Assembly (NCBI GenBank): GCA_937905855.1
Contig: CALCWU010000026.1
Location: 1-7,068 of the forward strand
Length of the DNA stretch: 7,068 nt
Direction of reading: 5' to 3'
Source of the DNA: an uncultured Mollicutes bacterium
GTDB lineage: Bacteria; Bacillota_I; Bacilli_A; Acholeplasmatales; Anaeroplasmataceae
In this document: positions 4,519 to 7,068 of the stretch, in pieces
How positions within the stretch are numbered: position 1 is the first letter of the stretch
Layout: each line of letters opens with the position of its first letter
Translations under genes and position numbers: made by a program
Notes under the pieces: model-generated
Database searches by the model: none
What the model was told of the DNA's origin: nothing
Seen by the model: the letters and a program-made list of their open reading frames with translations, nothing else

Positions 4519-5542
4519 ACTTCTTTCTCCTCTTCGTGAAAACTAAGTAGCATATAAATCCATATATAAGCAAGAAATAATATGTTAAAAGTCTCCATAT
4601 TAGCATACCACTAACTGCTTTGGCACCTGTCGCACCTAGGGATGCAAATATAATTGTAAAAACAAATTCAATTCCTCCTGAAGCACCAGGAGTTGGTACC
4701 CAAATAAGCATTGTCATTGTAAAAATAGTCATCATAGTAATAAAAATTATCTGACTAATATTTAAATCAACACCAAGTGCCTTGAAAACAAAATAAGGTA
4801 TAGCATTATAAGCTAATATACTAATTAATTTAACAAAAGCACATAAAAGCATAATTGGCCATTGCTTTATTAATTCATGTGAGGCATTTGCCATATCTAA
4901 AAAATATTGATCAAGACTTGCTAATCTTTTTTCAGTAAGAAGCTTTTTGGTAATCTTTTTATTTCCAAGCCAATGACAAAATCTAATTGCTATGCCACCC
5001 ATCTTTTTGCTCATTGCAAAAAACAAGAAAATCATAGTAAATATGTTTACAACAAATCCAATTATAATTATATAAAAATAATTACTAAGAGTTGCATAAA
5101 TTTGTTTATAATAAATACCAAATGCTAAAAAGCATAAAATATTCGTTAAAACCTGAAATACTGCAAAATTCATTAAAACAACAGAGGTCGCTCTACTCGT
5201 CTTAACATTACAGCAGTTAAACCCATAAATTTGAAAGGGTTCTCCACCAGCATTAAATGGAGTAACACCTCTAAAGAAAAACTCACTTGCAACAATATTA
5301 TATGCATCAATAAACTTGATATTTTCTTTTTTACCATACAAAATAACAAGCATTGAAATTGGTAATAAAATTACATATATTAGCAAGAATAAAAATGCAT
5401 ATAACACATATTTATAATTTGCTTCTCTTAACACCTCAAATATAGCATTGATATCGTTAAATGAAAAGATAAAAACACCAATAAATACGGCTATAGAGAT
5501 AATTAAGATAAAGTACTTGACCATTCCCTTTTTAGTTTGCAT
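4496..5542 (-). CDS. Flippase-like integral membrane protein (LPG_synthase_TM / UPF0104 family)
   Basis: This 348-residue polytopic membrane protein has about eight hydrophobic segments, near residues 8-27, 44-69, 119-142, 154-176, 229-255, 263-281, 288-302 and 314-336. Two loops are diagnostic for the family related to the membrane half of MprF: RGVTPFNAGGEPFQIY (91-106) and WVPTPGASGGIEFVF (281-295). The MprF catalytic domain that adds Lys is absent, so this is the standalone form, usually considered a lipid or lipid-linked glycan translocation or synthesis partner. It starts 4 bp after the argS stop and overlaps the glycosyltransferase gene by 23 bp, which suggests the two act together on envelope lipids. 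The start is uncertain: neither Met1 (5542) nor Met7 (5524) has a good ribosome binding site, so translation may be coupled to argS. The substrate is unknown. Confidence 0.85.
   Translation of the reverse strand: MQTKKGMVKYFILIISIAVFIGVFIFSFNDINAIFEVLREANYKYVLYAFLFLLIYVILLPISMLVILYGKKENIKFIDAYNIVASEFFFRGVTPFNAGGEPFQIYGFNCCNVKTSRATSVVLMNFAVFQVLTNILCFLAFGIYYKQIYATLSNYFYIIIIGFVVNIFTMIFLFFAMSKKMGGIAIRFCHWLGNKKITKKLLTEKRLASLDQYFLDMANASHELIKQWPIMLLCAFVKLISILAYNAIPYFVFKALGVDLNISQIIFITMMTIFTMTMLIWVPTPGASGGIEFVFTIIFASLGATGAKAVSGMLIWRLLTYYFLLIYGFICYLVFTKRRKKYEDRNIY
4527..4532 (-). promoter_or_regulatory. Ribosome binding site of the glycosyltransferase, inside the upstream gene
   Basis: GAGGAG lies 8 bases before the ATG at 4518 and within the Lys/Arg codons near the end of the flippase-like gene. 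It supports the overlapping start and coupled translation of the two proteins. Confidence 0.75.
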
Positions 5543-5546
5543 TTTT

Positions 5547-7068
5547 CTACATTTGATCTAGGTAATGAATACCAAGTAATCTTAATCCTTCATTTAATAC
5601 GATTCTTACACATTTAGCTAGGGCAAAATTAGTATTACGAACATCATCTTCAACAGCATTAATCTTTTCTAAAGAATAAAATTTGTTAAAGCTTTGAGCA
5701 AGTGATAATAAATATTTAGCAATTACAGATGGTGCTCTATCAAAGGCTGCCTTTTCAACAATACTTCCAAAATTAGATAAAAGCTTAATTAATTCAAAAT
5801 AATGTGGTTTTTCGTAAATTTTAGCATTAATTTTGCTTAAATCAATATTCTTATCCTTTAAAATTGAAGCAATTCTAACTCCTGTATATTGTAAATATGG
5901 ACCAGTTTGTCCTTCAAATTGGACACTAGATTCCAAATTAAATTCAATATCAAGCTCTCTTTGATTCTTCAAATCACCAAATACTATTGCCGCAACGCCA
6001 ACCTTTCTAGCAATTTCATCTTTATTCTCCAATGTTGGGTTCTTTTGATCAATTGCTTTATAGGCCAAGTCAATAGCTTGCTGTAAAACATCATATAGTT
6101 TTACAACCTTACCACGTCTTGTAGACATTTTTTTACCATTTGTTAGATATAAGCCAAAGCCAATATGCTCAATACTATCTGCAAAATCATAGCCCATCTT
6201 AGTTATTAATCTTCTAAGCTGTTCGAAATGAAGCTTTTGTTCATTTCCTACAACATAAAGCATCTTTGTAAAATGATAATCATTTTTTCTAATAAAAACA
6301 GCAGCCAAATCTCTAGTAATATATAATGAACCACCATCAGCTCTTTTAATTAATGCTGGAGGCATATCATCACCTAAATCTACAATTTGGGCTCCTTGAT
6401 CAGTCACAAGAAGATTTTTAGCTTTTAATTCATCGACAACCGGTTCCATTTTATCATTATAATAAGCTTCACCATTATAAGAATCAAATTTAACCTCAAG
6501 TAAATCATAAATTTGAGCACTTTCCTTTAATGATTCTTCTCTAATCCACTTCCAAAGCTCTAAATATTCTTTATTACCAAGCTCTAACTCTCTAAAAACC
6601 TCTCTAGCTTCATCATCAAGCTTAGAATTCTTTGCAGCCTCATCATGAAATTTAACATATAATGCAGTAAGATTATTAATTGGGTCTCTCATTATTTCTT
6701 CTTTATTTCCCCATAGCTTATAAGCTACAATCATCTTACCAAATTGAGTACCCCAATCTCCTAAATAATTAATTGATACAGTTTTATAGCCACATTTTTG
6801 TAATATTAGCTTAACAGAATTACCAATCATTGTTGAACGTAGGTGACCAACAGAAAAACTTTTAGCAATGTTAGGAGATGAATAATCTAAAACGATTGTT
6901 TCATCCTTTCCTATTTCCTTATTACCATAATTTTCTTGTTCCTTTAATATAGTATTGATTACTTCATTTGCAAATTCACTTTTATTAATCATAATATTAA
7001 CAAAAGCACCCATTACATTAATAGAATCAATAACCTTGAAATTATTTGTTAAAGCCTCCTTGACCTCA
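5547..7068 (-). CDS. argS: Arginyl-tRNA synthetase, 5' end outside the window
   Basis: ArgRS, a class I synthetase, charges tRNA-Arg with arginine in the cytosol. The frame stays open to the right edge, with 18 further codons before the Met at 7013 (EVKEALTNNFKV...). These belong to the ArgRS-specific N-terminal Add1 domain, so the Met at 7013 is internal and roughly the first 50-60 residues are missing. Numbering from that Met, the signature SSPNIAKSFSVGHLRST (45-61) is the HIGH motif in the variant SVGH, followed by LGDWGTQFGK (84-93). GKKMSTRRGK (293-302) is the KMSKS-type loop. EGQTGPYLQYTGVR (367-380) starts the DALR anticodon-binding domain, which ends in LRLLGIHYLDQM. The C-terminus is complete and the stop is TAG. 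Ser for the first His of HIGH is, to my recollection, common in Firmicute ArgRS and not a defect. Upstream control such as a T-box cannot be seen. Confidence 0.97.
   Translation of the reverse strand, partial: EVKEALTNNFKVIDSINVMGAFVNIMINKSEFANEVINTILKEQENYGNKEIGKDETIVLDYSSPNIAKSFSVGHLRSTMIGNSVKLILQKCGYKTVSINYLGDWGTQFGKMIVAYKLWGNKEEIMRDPINNLTALYVKFHDEAAKNSKLDDEAREVFRELELGNKEYLELWKWIREESLKESAQIYDLLEVKFDSYNGEAYYNDKMEPVVDELKAKNLLVTDQGAQIVDLGDDMPPALIKRADGGSLYITRDLAAVFIRKNDYHFTKMLYVVGNEQKLHFEQLRRLITKMGYDFADSIEHIGFGLYLTNGKKMSTRRGKVVKLYDVLQQAIDLAYKAIDQKNPTLENKDEIARKVGVAAIVFGDLKNQRELDIEFNLESSVQFEGQTGPYLQYTGVRIASILKDKNIDLSKINAKIYEKPHYFELIKLLSNFGSIVEKAAFDRAPSVIAKYLLSLAQSFNKFYSLEKINAVEDDVRNTNFALAKCVRIVLNEGLRLLGIHYLDQM

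Noticed and set aside
5547..7068. Inactive ArgRS because the HIGH motif reads SVGH
   Set aside because: The rest of the signature, the KMSTR loop and the anticodon domain are intact. Ser or another residue at the first position is, as far as I recall, common in Firmicute ArgRS.
3328..7068. Mycoplasma-type code with TGA as Trp, given the AT-rich DNA
   Set aside because: Trp codons I checked in argS are TGG, and TGA ends the flippase-like and 242-residue genes at sensible places.

Overview
The window looks like a piece of chromosome from a low-GC, Gram-positive-type bacterium (Firmicutes or a relative, for example an Erysipelotrichia- or Mollicutes-like Bacilli lineage). The signs are very AT-rich DNA, strong AGGAG ribosome binding sites, type-II lipoprotein signals, a tRNA with an encoded CCA, and genes that read best in the standard code (TGG for Trp, TGA used as a stop). 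The lineage is inferred from composition and gene style only. Every gene I can support lies on the minus strand, so the window is best read from right to left.

Right half (about 3185-7068), core genome. argS (arginyl-tRNA synthetase, 5' end outside the window) is followed 4 bp later by a polytopic flippase-like membrane protein. That gene overlaps by 23 bp a GT4 glycosyltransferase of the diacylglycerol-glucosyltransferase type. A tRNA-Leu(CAA) follows 14 bp after the glycosyltransferase, and a strong rho-independent terminator closes the cluster. The membrane protein and glycosyltransferase probably act in membrane glycolipid or cell-envelope synthesis. The tRNA may also use a promoter inside the end of the glycosyltransferase gene.

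Left half (1-3184), accessory. Two lipoprotein genes (304-705, and the DUF5104-like gene 2400-2948) are each preceded by a diverged copy of the same leader of about 230 bp. The leader holds a terminator-type hairpin, a second hairpin with a T tract, an extended -10 promoter and the same GAGGAG ribosome binding site. The DUF5104-like gene heads a tight three-gene unit: lipoprotein, a small membrane-anchored protein that is broken by two apparent one-base losses at A homopolymers, and an unrecognised 242-residue cytosolic protein joined to it by a TAATG overlap. The left leader copy carries 72 extra bases made of a 23-bp repeat (AAATCGTGT...TTTAGCACC) spaced 30-32 bp. A second array of the same repeat lies at 1095-1194 and ends in a TGTCA terminus. 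This resembles one abandoned end of an IS21-like or Tn7-like transposon, but no transposase is present.

I see no complete new system. The most interesting items are the reused leader module with its iteron-like arrays and the three-gene lipoprotein cassette with its homopolymer-broken middle gene.
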